From contig CANQLK010000116.1 in NCBI GenBank assembly GCA_947624665.1, positions 1-5,968 of the forward strand: a DNA stretch of 5,968 bases, given 5' to 3'. Position 1 is the first letter of the stretch. The number at the start of each line of letters is the position of its first letter. Both the position numbers and the translations under genes were made by a program. Positions 1-5,905 of the stretch are shown one piece after another. The notes beneath the pieces were generated by a model. It was not told where the DNA came from and did no database searches. It saw nothing but the letters and a program-made list of their open reading frames with translations. The stretch is from Candidatus Gastranaerophilales bacterium. Its GTDB lineage: Bacteria; Cyanobacteriota; Vampirovibrionia; Gastranaerophilales; Gastranaerophilaceae.

Positions 1-394
1 CTGTTTCTTTGATTTCGCCTACTTTAAGAGAAGTTGAATCTCCGACATATCTTTCCAACGCACCGATAGCGATAGGTTCTGATTTAATACCAAGTACGCA
101 TTTTCCTTCGCATTGACGTTCTTGAGGACATACTCTGCCGCATACAGAGGGCAATAAACTGGATTCTCTGATAACTTCGCCTGCTTTTTCAATATTGCCT
201 TCTTTTAATTCGTGAATAAATGCGGGTATGTTGATATTAACCGGACATCCTTCAACACATCTGGGTTTTTTGCAATTTAAACATCTGCTTGCTTCTAATT
301 TTGCCTGTTCATCCGTCAGATTAGACTCAACTGCTTCAAAATTTGTTCGTCTTACCATCGGGTCTTGTTCATGTTGTCTTTGTCTTACTGCCAT
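1..394 (-). CDS. gltD: NADPH-dependent glutamate synthase, small (beta) subunit, N-terminal part, cut by window edge
   Basis: Read leftwards from an ATG at 394-392, 131 residues are visible before the window ends. This is the N-terminal iron-sulfur domain of the GltD/GltA family, whose full proteins (about 460 residues) pass electrons from NADPH through FAD and Fe-S clusters to make glutamate from glutamine and 2-oxoglutarate in the cytoplasm. Two cysteine sets are visible: C38-x2-C41-x4-C46-x3-C50-P and C85-x3-C89-x5-C95-x3-C99, the second in the typical CGRVCP...CEGKC setting. They are followed by the family-typical stretch PIAIGALERYVGD (107-119). The FAD and NADPH domains lie outside the window. 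A good Shine-Dalgarno, AGAAGGAT at 410-403, sits 8 bases before the ATG. The gene is divergent from dapL. Related Fe-S/flavin proteins such as the small subunit of dihydropyrimidine dehydrogenase share this domain, so the missing C-terminal part would settle the name. Confidence 0.92.
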   Translation of the reverse strand, partial: MAVRQRQHEQDPMVRRTNFEAVESNLTDEQAKLEASRCLNCKKPRCVEGCPVNINIPAFIHELKEGNIEKAGEVIRESSLLPSVCGRVCPQERQCEGKCVLGIKSEPIAIGALERYVGDSTSLKVGEIKET

Positions 395-431
395 TTTTAT
401 TTATCCTTCTTTATTTTCTGCATATAACTTA

Positions 432-437
432 ATTATA
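432..437 (-). promoter_or_regulatory. candidate -10 box for the glutamate synthase gene
   Basis: A perfect TATAAT reads on the minus strand from 437 to 432, about 38 bases before the gltD ATG. This leaves room for a leader of about 30 bases containing the Shine-Dalgarno. No good -35 box lies 16-18 bases upstream (the 17-bp position reads ATAACC), and the region is very AT-rich, so this is a plausible but weak call. Confidence 0.35.
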
Positions 438-457
438 CTATAAACTTATTTTTAGGT

Positions 458-463
458 TATAAT
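458..463 (+). promoter_or_regulatory. candidate -10 box for dapL
   Basis: A perfect TATAAT lies 31 bases before the dapL ATG and would give a leader of about 25 bases. No recognisable -35 box is found at 16-18 bp spacing. A 10-bp palindrome, TTCTTAAGAA at 464-473, directly follows it and would cover the predicted start of transcription. The call rests on the hexamer and its placement alone. Confidence 0.4.
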
Positions 464-494
464 TTCTTAAGAATATTTTTATAGGCAGGGAATT

Positions 495-1673
495 ATGAAT
501 ATTAACGAGAATTATTTAAAATTACAGGACAGTTATTTGTTTTCAACAATTGCAAAAAAGGTAAAAGAATTTGCAGACAACAATCCTAAAGCGGATATAA
601 TAAGGTTGGGAATCGGGGATGTAACGTTACCGTTAGCACCCGTTGTCGTTGAAGCAATAAAAAAAGCCGCAGATGAAATGGGCATTAAAGAAACATTTAA
701 AGGCTACGGTCCCGAGCAGGGTTATGCTTTTTTAAGAGAAGAAATTAAAAAATATTATTTAAAGAAAAATGTTGATTTAAATTCCGATGAAATATTCATA
801 TCAGACGGTGCTAAAAGTGATTTGGGCAATATTCTTGATATTTTTGGACTTGATAATGTTGTTCTTGTACCTGATCCTGTTTATCCCGTTTATGTTGATA
901 CAAATATAATGGCGGGAAGAAAAATAATCTTTGCCGATGCAAATGAACAAAACGGATTTCTGCCATTGCCCGATGAAAATATTAAATGTGACATTATATA
1001 TATATGCTCGCCAAATAACCCTACGGGGGCTGTTTATGACAGAAACGGTCTTAAAAAATGGGTTGATTACGCTTTAAAAAATAATTCCGTCATTCTTTTT
1101 GATGCAGCTTATGAGTGCTTTATTAAATCAAAAGAATTACCGAGCAGTATCTATGAAATTGAAGGTGCAAAAAAATGTGCTATTGAATTCTGTTCGTTTT
1201 CAAAAACGGCAGGATTTACGGGTACAAGGTGCGGTTATACCATTGTTCCCGATGAACTGGTAAGAGAAGGTGTTCACTTGCGTAAATTCTGGCTTAGACG
1301 TCAAACCACCAAATTTAACGGCGTTCCATATATTGTTCAAAAAGCTGCCGAAGCAGTTTTTTCGGATAAAGGGCAGGAGCAAATTCAGCAAAATATTCAA
1401 TACTACAGTGAAAATGCCAAAATTATTTCCGATACCATGGATAAGAAAAATATATGGTATACGGGAGGAAAACATTCTCCTTATATTTGGCTGAAATGTC
1501 CTAATAATATGTCCTCTTGGGAATTTTTTGATTATTTGTTAAATAATGCACAAATAGTAGGAACTCCCGGAAGCGGATTCGGAAGAAACGGCGATGGCTA
1601 TTTCAGGCTTACTTCTTTTGGCGACAAACAAAGAACCATAGAAGCTATGGAAAGATTTTCCAAGCTGATTTAA
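495..1673 (+). CDS. dapL: LL-diaminopimelate aminotransferase
   Basis: This 392-residue cytoplasmic PLP enzyme converts tetrahydrodipicolinate plus glutamate directly to LL-diaminopimelate and 2-oxoglutarate. That step shortcuts the succinylase and acetylase routes to lysine and peptidoglycan. Family hallmarks run the whole length: IIRLGIGDVTLPL (35-47), the GYGPEQGY loop (70-77), SDGAKSDLGN (103-112), DPVYPVYVD (127-135), CSPNNPTGAVY (171-181) and FDAAYECFI (202-210). The PLP-binding lysine is K237 in SFSKTAGFTGTRCGY, and R371 in GYFRLTSFG is expected to bind the substrate carboxylate. The start MNINENYLKLQ matches the usual DapL N-terminus, and a CAGGGA Shine-Dalgarno precedes it. The length is normal for the family and no key motif is missing. 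The gene appears to stand alone, divergent from gltD, whose product supplies the glutamate it uses, and convergent with the serine dehydratase operon 42 bp downstream. Confidence 0.97.
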   Translation: MNINENYLKLQDSYLFSTIAKKVKEFADNNPKADIIRLGIGDVTLPLAPVVVEAIKKAADEMGIKETFKGYGPEQGYAFLREEIKKYYLKKNVDLNSDEIFISDGAKSDLGNILDIFGLDNVVLVPDPVYPVYVDTNIMAGRKIIFADANEQNGFLPLPDENIKCDIIYICSPNNPTGAVYDRNGLKKWVDYALKNNSVILFDAAYECFIKSKELPSSIYEIEGAKKCAIEFCSFSKTAGFTGTRCGYTIVPDELVREGVHLRKFWLRRQTTKFNGVPYIVQKAAEAVFSDKGQEQIQQNIQYYSENAKIISDTMDKKNIWYTGGKHSPYIWLKCPNNMSSWEFFDYLLNNAQIVGTPGSGFGRNGDGYFRLTSFGDKQRTIEAMERFSKLI

Positions 1674-1681
1674 TTTTGAGT

Positions 1682-1700
1682 GATTAAATTCCGTTTAATC
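1682..1700. terminator. weak AT-rich stem-loop between convergent genes
   Basis: Perfect 7-bp inverted repeat: GATTAAA (1682-1688), a five-base loop TTCCG, and TTTAATC (1694-1700). It sits in the 42-bp gap between the dapL stop and the stop of the opposing operon, where a shared terminator would be expected. The stem is mostly A-T and no clean T-run follows on either strand, so it may be only a weak bidirectional terminator or a chance palindrome. A further TTTAATC copy lies at 1708-1714. Confidence 0.3.
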
Positions 1701-1715
1701 CGTTAACTTTAATCT

Positions 1716-2036
1716 TTAATGCTTAGATTTAGTATTTATTATGCCTCGGATAGAATCTTTAACGGAAGCGGCTTTATACCATTCTCTTACATATTGATCT
1801 AAACCGAAACAGTTACCTCGCTCTTTTAAACCCGTTTCGATATTGAACCATGCCTGACACATGCCTATGCTAACGGTAAAACAAGTACCTTTATCCTGTA
1901 CATCAATACCAAAATTTAATCCTTTTATTCTTCTGGTGCCTCCATTTACAAATCGGTCTATGTCTCTTTTCATACACAAGAAATTAATCAACGACTGTTC
2001 AATTGAGATAATTTCGGGAGTTTTTTCGACGTACAT
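1716..2036 (-). CDS. unrecognised 106-residue protein, third gene of the serine dehydratase operon
   Basis: I do not recognise this protein. It starts at an ATG 10 bases after the sdaAA stop, and its Shine-Dalgarno (AAGGAAA) overlaps that stop codon, which is strong evidence that it is a real, co-translated gene. It has 106 residues and no signal peptide or membrane segment, so it is probably a small soluble protein. The N-terminal third (1-35) is likely helical with charged residues. The middle holds GGTRRIKGLNFGIDVQDKG (32-50), likely strands and turns, followed by a segment with three cysteines (C52, C59, C76) and two tryptophans. The C-terminus is basic and ends in KSKH. A fourth cysteine (C21) lies near the N-terminus. 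Being translated with a [4Fe-4S] enzyme, it could help that enzyme or respond to serine, but nothing in the sequence proves this. Confidence 0.75.
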   Translation of the reverse strand: MYVEKTPEIISIEQSLINFLCMKRDIDRFVNGGTRRIKGLNFGIDVQDKGTCFTVSIGMCQAWFNIETGLKERGNCFGLDQYVREWYKAASVKDSIRGIINTKSKH

Positions 2037-2041
2037 AAATA

Positions 2042-2047
2042 TTTCCT
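2042..2047 (-). promoter_or_regulatory. ribosome binding site overlapping the sdaAA stop codon
   Basis: On the minus strand the bases TAAGGAAA contain both the TAA stop of sdaAA (2049-2047) and an AGGAAA Shine-Dalgarno, seven to eight bases before the ATG at 2036. A ribosome finishing sdaAA would stand on this site, so translation of the small third gene is probably coupled to sdaAA. The site also fixes the start of that gene. Confidence 0.75.
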
Positions 2048-2928
2048 TACTTTATACAATTTTTATCAATAATATTAATCCCGTTTTTTGTAGCTGCTAA
2101 ACCTCCTAAAGAAGTTTCTTTCAATAAAGGGGACATCAATTGTCCTGTTTGCAGCATAGCATCAACTATTTGGTCGGGAGGAATTTTGCTTTCAATATCC
2201 GCTAAAGCGAGTTCGGCAGCGGTGATGGCGTGTACAGCCAGAAATACGTTTCTTTTAACGCATGGTATTTCCACAAGACCGCCAACAGGGTCACAAGTGA
2301 GTCCCAGCAGATTTTTAAGAGCAAGCGCAGAGGCATTAATAATTTGTTTTACGTTTCCGCCCATAATCTGTACACAAGCACCTGCACTCATTGCGGAAGC
2401 TGTTCCGCATTCTGCCTGACAACCCGCTACTGCGCCTGCCATCGGTACTTTGTTTGATATTATTAATCCTATGGTTCCTGCTGTTATTAAAGCATTAATT
2501 TCTTGTTCTTCGGTTAATCCGAACTTTTCCGATAAAGCAATTATCACCGCAGGAACAATTCCGCAAGAACCTGCCGTCGGACATGCTACTATTCTGTTCA
2601 TTCTCAGATTTTCTTCCATTGTAGCAAGTGCGTATGTCGTTATTTTTTCATATAGATTACCGAACAGTGCGCTTTGTTTTTTATATTTTTCGGTAAGTTT
2701 TATGCAATCATCCCCGCATAATCCGCTCAAAGATTTTTCGGATGACTTTAATCCTTTTGATATTGCTTCTTTCATAACCTGTATATTTCTTAAAACTTTT
2801 GAGCGCACTTCATTTATACTTATTTCAAAGTCATAAACTTCTTTTTCCTGCATTATTTCATATATTTCTTTATTTTCGTTTTGACAGGTTAAAATTAATT
2901 TTTCAAATGTACTTATTGAATATTCCAA
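2047..2928 (-). CDS. sdaAA: L-serine dehydratase, iron-sulfur-dependent, alpha subunit
   Basis: This is the catalytic subunit (293 residues) of the two-subunit [4Fe-4S] L-serine dehydratase, which splits L-serine to pyruvate and ammonia in the cytoplasm. The family signatures are ACPTAGSCGIVPAVI (115-129), GAVAGCQAECG (165-175), GLTCDPVGGLVEIPCVKRN (209-227) and the C-terminal ETSLGGLAATKNG (271-283). The expected cluster ligands are C170, C212 and C223, which line up with the three conserved cysteines in GCQ, TCDP and PC of this family. The start is a TTG at 2928-2926: an in-frame stop lies only 12 bases upstream, AGAGGT at 2939-2934 is a well-placed Shine-Dalgarno, and the resulting N-terminus has the usual length. 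The TTG follows the sdaAB TGA by a single base. The protein is cysteine-rich (11 residues), including a CGDDC motif (71-75) and a cysteine three residues from the C-terminus (C291). Confidence 0.97.
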   Translation of the reverse strand: MEYSISTFEKLILTCQNENKEIYEIMQEKEVYDFEISINEVRSKVLRNIQVMKEAISKGLKSSEKSLSGLCGDDCIKLTEKYKKQSALFGNLYEKITTYALATMEENLRMNRIVACPTAGSCGIVPAVIIALSEKFGLTEEQEINALITAGTIGLIISNKVPMAGAVAGCQAECGTASAMSAGACVQIMGGNVKQIINASALALKNLLGLTCDPVGGLVEIPCVKRNVFLAVHAITAAELALADIESKIPPDQIVDAMLQTGQLMSPLLKETSLGGLAATKNGINIIDKNCIK

Positions 2929-2929
2929 T

Positions 2930-3598
2930 TCAGACCTCTAATTTCTCAATATTTCTAACAAAATAAACGTCATCAATGTTTTCAATTTTTTGTATTACGG
3001 ATGAAGATATGGAAGAGTCCAAACAAATACACATAGATGCGGTTTTGCCTTTGGCATTTCTGTCACATTCCAATGAGGCAATATTAATATTTTCTTCCTG
3101 AATTAATGAAGAAACTTTTGAAATCATGCCCGGTTTATCTTTATAAAACAGAAGCAAAGTGTTATACTCACCCGTAATTTGAGTAGAAAAATCATCTATT
3201 TTGATAATCTCAACATTGCCTGCCCCCACGGAATTACCCGAAATTAACATATTAATATCGCCTTCCAAAATAAAATCAACGGCATTCGGGTGTCTGTCGG
3301 TATTTTGTTCAAACTGATAATGATATTCCGTTTCTTTAGCCTGAGGTGTATCAAAGATTGTTTTAATTTTATCGCTTTCAACACTGTAGCCAAAAAGTCC
3401 CGCCAAAAGACCTTTATCCGTACCGTGACCTTTTCCTGTTTGCGCAAAAGAATTATATAAAATAAAAGTTACTTTCTTGGGAGTTGATTTATATATTTTC
3501 CTTGCCAATAGCCCAAGCCTTACGGCACCTGCGGTATGAGAACTCGATGGCCCCGTCATTATAGGTGATATAACGTCAAATAAAGATTTCTGTTTCAT
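2930..3598 (-). CDS. sdaAB: L-serine dehydratase, iron-sulfur-dependent, beta subunit with ACT domain
   Basis: This 222-residue partner of SdaAA completes the two-subunit serine dehydratase. Its N-terminal beta domain (about 1-140) shows the family motifs SVFD/SLFDVISPIMTGPSSSHTAGA (here 5-25), SFAQTGKGHGTDKG (50-63), HPNAVDF (103-109) and SGNSVGAGNVEI (120-131). An ACT domain (about 147-222, from TLLLFYKDKPGMISKV onwards) follows. Such domains usually bind amino acids or hold subunits together, so serine sensing is possible. The start MKQKSLFDVISPIM matches the usual family N-terminus. No Shine-Dalgarno is present: a good promoter lies so near that the ATG falls at or a few bases after the predicted transcription start. 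It is the first gene of the operon, and its TGA is one base before the sdaAA start, so the two subunits should be made in step. Confidence 0.96.
   Translation of the reverse strand: MKQKSLFDVISPIMTGPSSSHTAGAVRLGLLARKIYKSTPKKVTFILYNSFAQTGKGHGTDKGLLAGLFGYSVESDKIKTIFDTPQAKETEYHYQFEQNTDRHPNAVDFILEGDINMLISGNSVGAGNVEIIKIDDFSTQITGEYNTLLLFYKDKPGMISKVSSLIQEENINIASLECDRNAKGKTASMCICLDSSISSSVIQKIENIDDVYFVRNIEKLEV
2934..2939 (-). promoter_or_regulatory. ribosome binding site deciding the TTG start of sdaAA
   Basis: AGAGGT reads on the minus strand inside the last codons of sdaAB, five bases before a TTG at 2928-2926. An in-frame TAG at 2940-2938 excludes any earlier start, and the next in-frame ATG (residue 26) would remove part of the conserved N-terminal region. 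The site therefore supports TTG initiation coupled to the end of sdaAB. Confidence 0.75.
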
Positions 3599-3606
3599 AA
3601 TTATTT

Positions 3607-3635
3607 ATTATAGGTGTTTTTTTTCGTATTTGCAA
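3607..3635 (-). promoter_or_regulatory. promoter of the sdaAB-sdaAA operon
   Basis: On the minus strand a -35 box TTGCAA (3635-3630, four of six consensus bases) is followed by a spacer of exactly 17 bases containing an A-run, then a perfect -10 box TATAAT (3612-3607). The -10 box ends only eight bases before the ATG of sdaAB at 3598, so transcription should start at about 3602-3598. This is the best promoter match in the window. Confidence 0.75.
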
Positions 3636-3652
3636 AAAATATATATAACAAA

Positions 3653-3676
3653 CAGACCCTCCGAAAGGAAGGCCTG
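3653..3676 (-). terminator. intrinsic terminator after the Gly-rich protein gene
   Basis: Read on the minus strand, CAGGCCTTCC (3676-3667) pairs over ten positions with GGAGGGTCTG (3662-3653) around a four-base loop, using two G-U pairs. TTTGTT and then an AT-rich run ending in six T follow. The two wobble positions become A-C mismatches on the plus strand, which shows that the minus strand is the functional one. The stem lies 74 bases after the stop of the gene ending at 3751 and insulates it from the sdaAB promoter just downstream. Confidence 0.88.
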
Positions 3677-3750
3677 AATGCTGTATATATACAAAGGGAA
3701 AGACGAACGTTTGCGCGAAAGGAAATATCAGGGAATATAAAGAAAGAATA

Positions 3751-4554
3751 TTACATATTCTGAATTTTATCTTTCATTCCATCCATATCATCTTTTAACA
3801 TCTTTTTAACAACGTCATTTTGAGCGTCTAACATTTTGCATACCGTTTCTATGTTCTTTACTTTATTTTGAAGTATGGTATCGGCATTAGAAAGGATATT
3901 ACTTGTAACTTTCTGATAAGCAGCTAATGGAGCGCTGGATACACCTTGTAATAAGTTACCTATCATTGTTGTACCGAGTCCGAAGGAACCCAAATAAGGT
4001 GAAATGGCTTGTAAAATACCGCCAAATCCTGATACAACACCTGCCGCAGGCAACAGAAAACTGTCGCCGAATCCGAAACCCGAAGCCAGACCAGCAGTGT
4101 ATGCAAGTGCATTAACACCTGTTGAACCAGCTATTTCCGCTACGGAGGTCAATGACGATGCACCTCCCGTGAGATATCCGTCATTAGCTACTCCGAAACC
4201 TTGTATAATTGGGCTTGCGCCACCGGTAAAACCTGAATACTGCGATAATGAACCGATACCGAATGATGAATTGCTTCCGCTCGTCATATTATTCGGAGTC
4301 CAATATGAAGTACCGGGAATATTAATATCCGAGCCGCCACCCATTGTTGACATGAATGATGCCGGTGATATCATACTTGCCAGCTTCCATAAGAAACTGC
4401 CTGCCGTTCCAAATCCCGCTCCATCCGAAGCCGAACCCGATACCGTTATATCTCTCAGTAAATCATATGTTTCGAACAGTACGGCTTTCGCATCACTGCT
4501 CAATCCGCCGTACTTGTTCGATATTACCAAGTAACTGTCATTCTTGTAACTCAT
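3751..4554 (-). CDS. unrecognised Gly/Ser-rich hydrophobic protein, 267 residues
   Basis: I do not recognise a family. Three regions can be seen. A short N-terminal segment (1-36) ends in a likely helix, DAKAVLFETYDLLRDI. A long Gly/Ser/Ala-rich stretch (about 38-205) has few charges and many Phe and Tyr; its last part (170-205) is the most hydrophobic and has G-x3-G spacing, as in GVVSG (172-176). A charged C-terminal helix (about 210-267) is rich in Lys and Asp and may form a coiled coil. There is no Sec signal peptide and only one cysteine (C239). The ATG at 4554 is preceded by AGAAGGA (4570-4564), a strong Shine-Dalgarno. The gene follows the 325-residue gene by 41 bases with no terminator between them and is closed by the hairpin at 3653-3676, so the two form an operon. 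A membrane-inserting or surface-associated role is possible from composition only. Confidence 0.8.
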   Translation of the reverse strand: MSYKNDSYLVISNKYGGLSSDAKAVLFETYDLLRDITVSGSASDGAGFGTAGSFLWKLASMISPASFMSTMGGGSDINIPGTSYWTPNNMTSGSNSSFGIGSLSQYSGFTGGASPIIQGFGVANDGYLTGGASSLTSVAEIAGSTGVNALAYTAGLASGFGFGDSFLLPAAGVVSGFGGILQAISPYLGSFGLGTTMIGNLLQGVSSAPLAAYQKVTSNILSNADTILQNKVKNIETVCKMLDAQNDVVKKMLKDDMDGMKDKIQNM

Positions 4555-4595
4555 CTCTTACTTTCCTTCTGTGCTTATTTGTGTTCGCCTTTTTT

Positions 4596-5573
4596 CTATG
4601 CAAATGTCTTAAATGTATTATCAATATTCTTCTTTAATATTTCTTTTACTGCTTCTAACTCGGTTTGAAGCTCGTTTTGCTCCGTTCCTATTTGATTTAA
4701 TCTCAATTCAAGAACCTTATCTTCTTGCTGCAAGGATTCTGTTTGAGCATTTAAATCAGCAACTCTTTTATCGTATTCATCTTTGCTCATTGTATAATCT
4801 CTCAATGCGGCATCGTAACCTTCGGTATCATAAGTTCTTGTTGTGCCTACATCTAATTTTGTTGATGAATCGTCTAATTTTATTGCACTCATTCTGTTAT
4901 TTTCATCAAATGTAATTCTTGCATTCTCAAATGATACGGTTTCTTTCTTCGATACAGATTCTTCCGTATATGAATCTAATCTTGAATTTGTATCTTTATA
5001 ATTATTAACTATGAAATCAGGAATATAATGTGTCTTTCCGTCAACTTTATATGAGAAGAAATTGGTATCTTCCGGAATCTTATCTTCCTCTGTGAATGCT
5101 CCCTGATTTATCAAGTCAACCATTTCTTTTCTCTTTTCTTCAGATACATTCTCAGTAACGTTATATTCCTTGTTGTTCATTTCGTCTACAATCATTAATT
5201 GATTTTCTTCATTGTAGTAAAGCTTCCAACCGGAATATGATAAATTGCTTCCTTGAGCTTCTATCGTATTATATGTACGTTCTGCCGTTACAAAATATGT
5301 TTCTCCATCCGGATTTTCATAATAATTTTTTATTACATAATCTCCATTGTTTTTTGATGAAGTATCAGAAATTTTAAACGAATAATTTGATTCGTAAAAT
5401 TCGGTTGTATCAGGTGCTATAGGTAACTTTAATGCAATTAACTTATTGTATAAAGCATTTACCTCTTCAGCCAAAGCAGTACGCTGTTGGTTAACCTGTT
5501 GTCCTTCATATTCTATGTTAGACTTTCTGGCGGTTATTCCTAAAAATCTTGCTTGTGATGCTGCTAAACCCAT
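4596..5573 (-). CDS. unrecognised protein with helical ends and no cysteine, 325 residues
   Basis: Function unknown. The N-terminus, MGLAASQARFLGITARKSN, continues as a long amphipathic helix to about residue 50. The centre (about 55-235) is polar, rich in Tyr, Asn, Asp and Thr, and alternates like beta strands. The C-terminal 75 residues form a strong coiled coil with heptad positions at L254, L261, L268, L272, I275, L282, L286, V289 and L293, ending in FKTFA. No cysteine occurs anywhere. Helical ends that could pair around a variable centre are reminiscent of flagellin-like and other exported filament proteins, but no sequence match to those families is evident, so this is only an analogy. 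I recall similar starts among hypothetical proteins of gut Melainabacteria (unverified). The ATG at 5573 has a GGAG Shine-Dalgarno (5584-5581) seven bases upstream. It is the first gene of a two-gene operon with the Gly-rich protein. Confidence 0.87.
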   Translation of the reverse strand: MGLAASQARFLGITARKSNIEYEGQQVNQQRTALAEEVNALYNKLIALKLPIAPDTTEFYESNYSFKISDTSSKNNGDYVIKNYYENPDGETYFVTAERTYNTIEAQGSNLSYSGWKLYYNEENQLMIVDEMNNKEYNVTENVSEEKRKEMVDLINQGAFTEEDKIPEDTNFFSYKVDGKTHYIPDFIVNNYKDTNSRLDSYTEESVSKKETVSFENARITFDENNRMSAIKLDDSSTKLDVGTTRTYDTEGYDAALRDYTMSKDEYDKRVADLNAQTESLQQEDKVLELRLNQIGTEQNELQTELEAVKEILKKNIDNTFKTFA

Positions 5574-5652
5574 TGTCTTTCTCCATTGTTATTTGTTATT
5601 CTATTCTGCTTATCGACCTTTTTGCATTCTGACTTTAATTTTTATTTTGTAT

Positions 5653-5672
5653 TTGTTAACTTTTGTTAACAA
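5653..5672. repeat. perfect inverted repeat, possible operator
   Basis: TTGTTAAC (5653-5660), four T, then GTTAACAA (5665-5672): an 8-bp perfect inverted repeat whose arms each contain the palindrome GTTAAC. It lies 80 bp upstream of the start codon at 5573. It could be a protein-binding site or a small hairpin; its position would suit control of the two-gene operon, but chance is possible in such AT-rich DNA. Confidence 0.45.
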
Positions 5673-5816
5673 CTTGGAAAAAGATAATCATACTACCTGT
5701 TTTCTATTTAATGATTTATTTTCAAAAGACAAGAAAAATTGTCCGAGTAAATTTTTACGATAAGCCGAAAGTGTGAATAAAATATGCGAGTGGCGTATTG
5801 AAAAGGTTACAAAACG

Positions 5817-5866
5817 AGCGAAATTGCGGACGGACGAAGTCCGGTAAGCGAGGTCGGAAGCGAGTA
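5817..5866. repeat. 50-bp direct repeat, copy 1
   Basis: Identical over all 50 bases to 5919-5968, at a spacing of 102 bp. The sequence is about 58 percent G+C in otherwise AT-rich DNA, is rich in AGCGA motifs, and contains a short hairpin CGGAC-GAA-GTCCG (5831-5843). Just to the left, CAAAACG before copy 1 resembles CAAGAC before copy 2, so looser similarity may extend further. Confidence 0.9.
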
Positions 5867-5905
5867 CAAGGCGGCAGCCGAATGAGCGACTAGACCGAGC
5901 GCAAA

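Noticed and set aside
228..443. 71-codon plus-strand open frame
   Set aside because: It is antisense to the glutamate synthase N-terminus, whose paired cysteine motifs show which strand is coding.
2450..2836. 128-codon plus-strand open frame
   Set aside because: It is wholly antisense to the well-supported sdaAA and has no recognisable motifs.
3251..3447. 67-codon minus-strand open frame inside sdaAB
   Set aside because: It is an alternative frame within the conserved sdaAB coding sequence and has no independent support.
4004..4534. 176-codon plus-strand open frame
   Set aside because: It lies antisense to the Gly-rich gene. It is Pro-rich because the opposite strand encodes Gly codons, and it lacks a ribosome site.
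5734..5756. Inverted repeat AAAAATT / AATTTTT with a 9-base loop
   Set aside because: The stem is made only of A-T pairs in AT-rich DNA and follows no gene, so it is not called a terminator.
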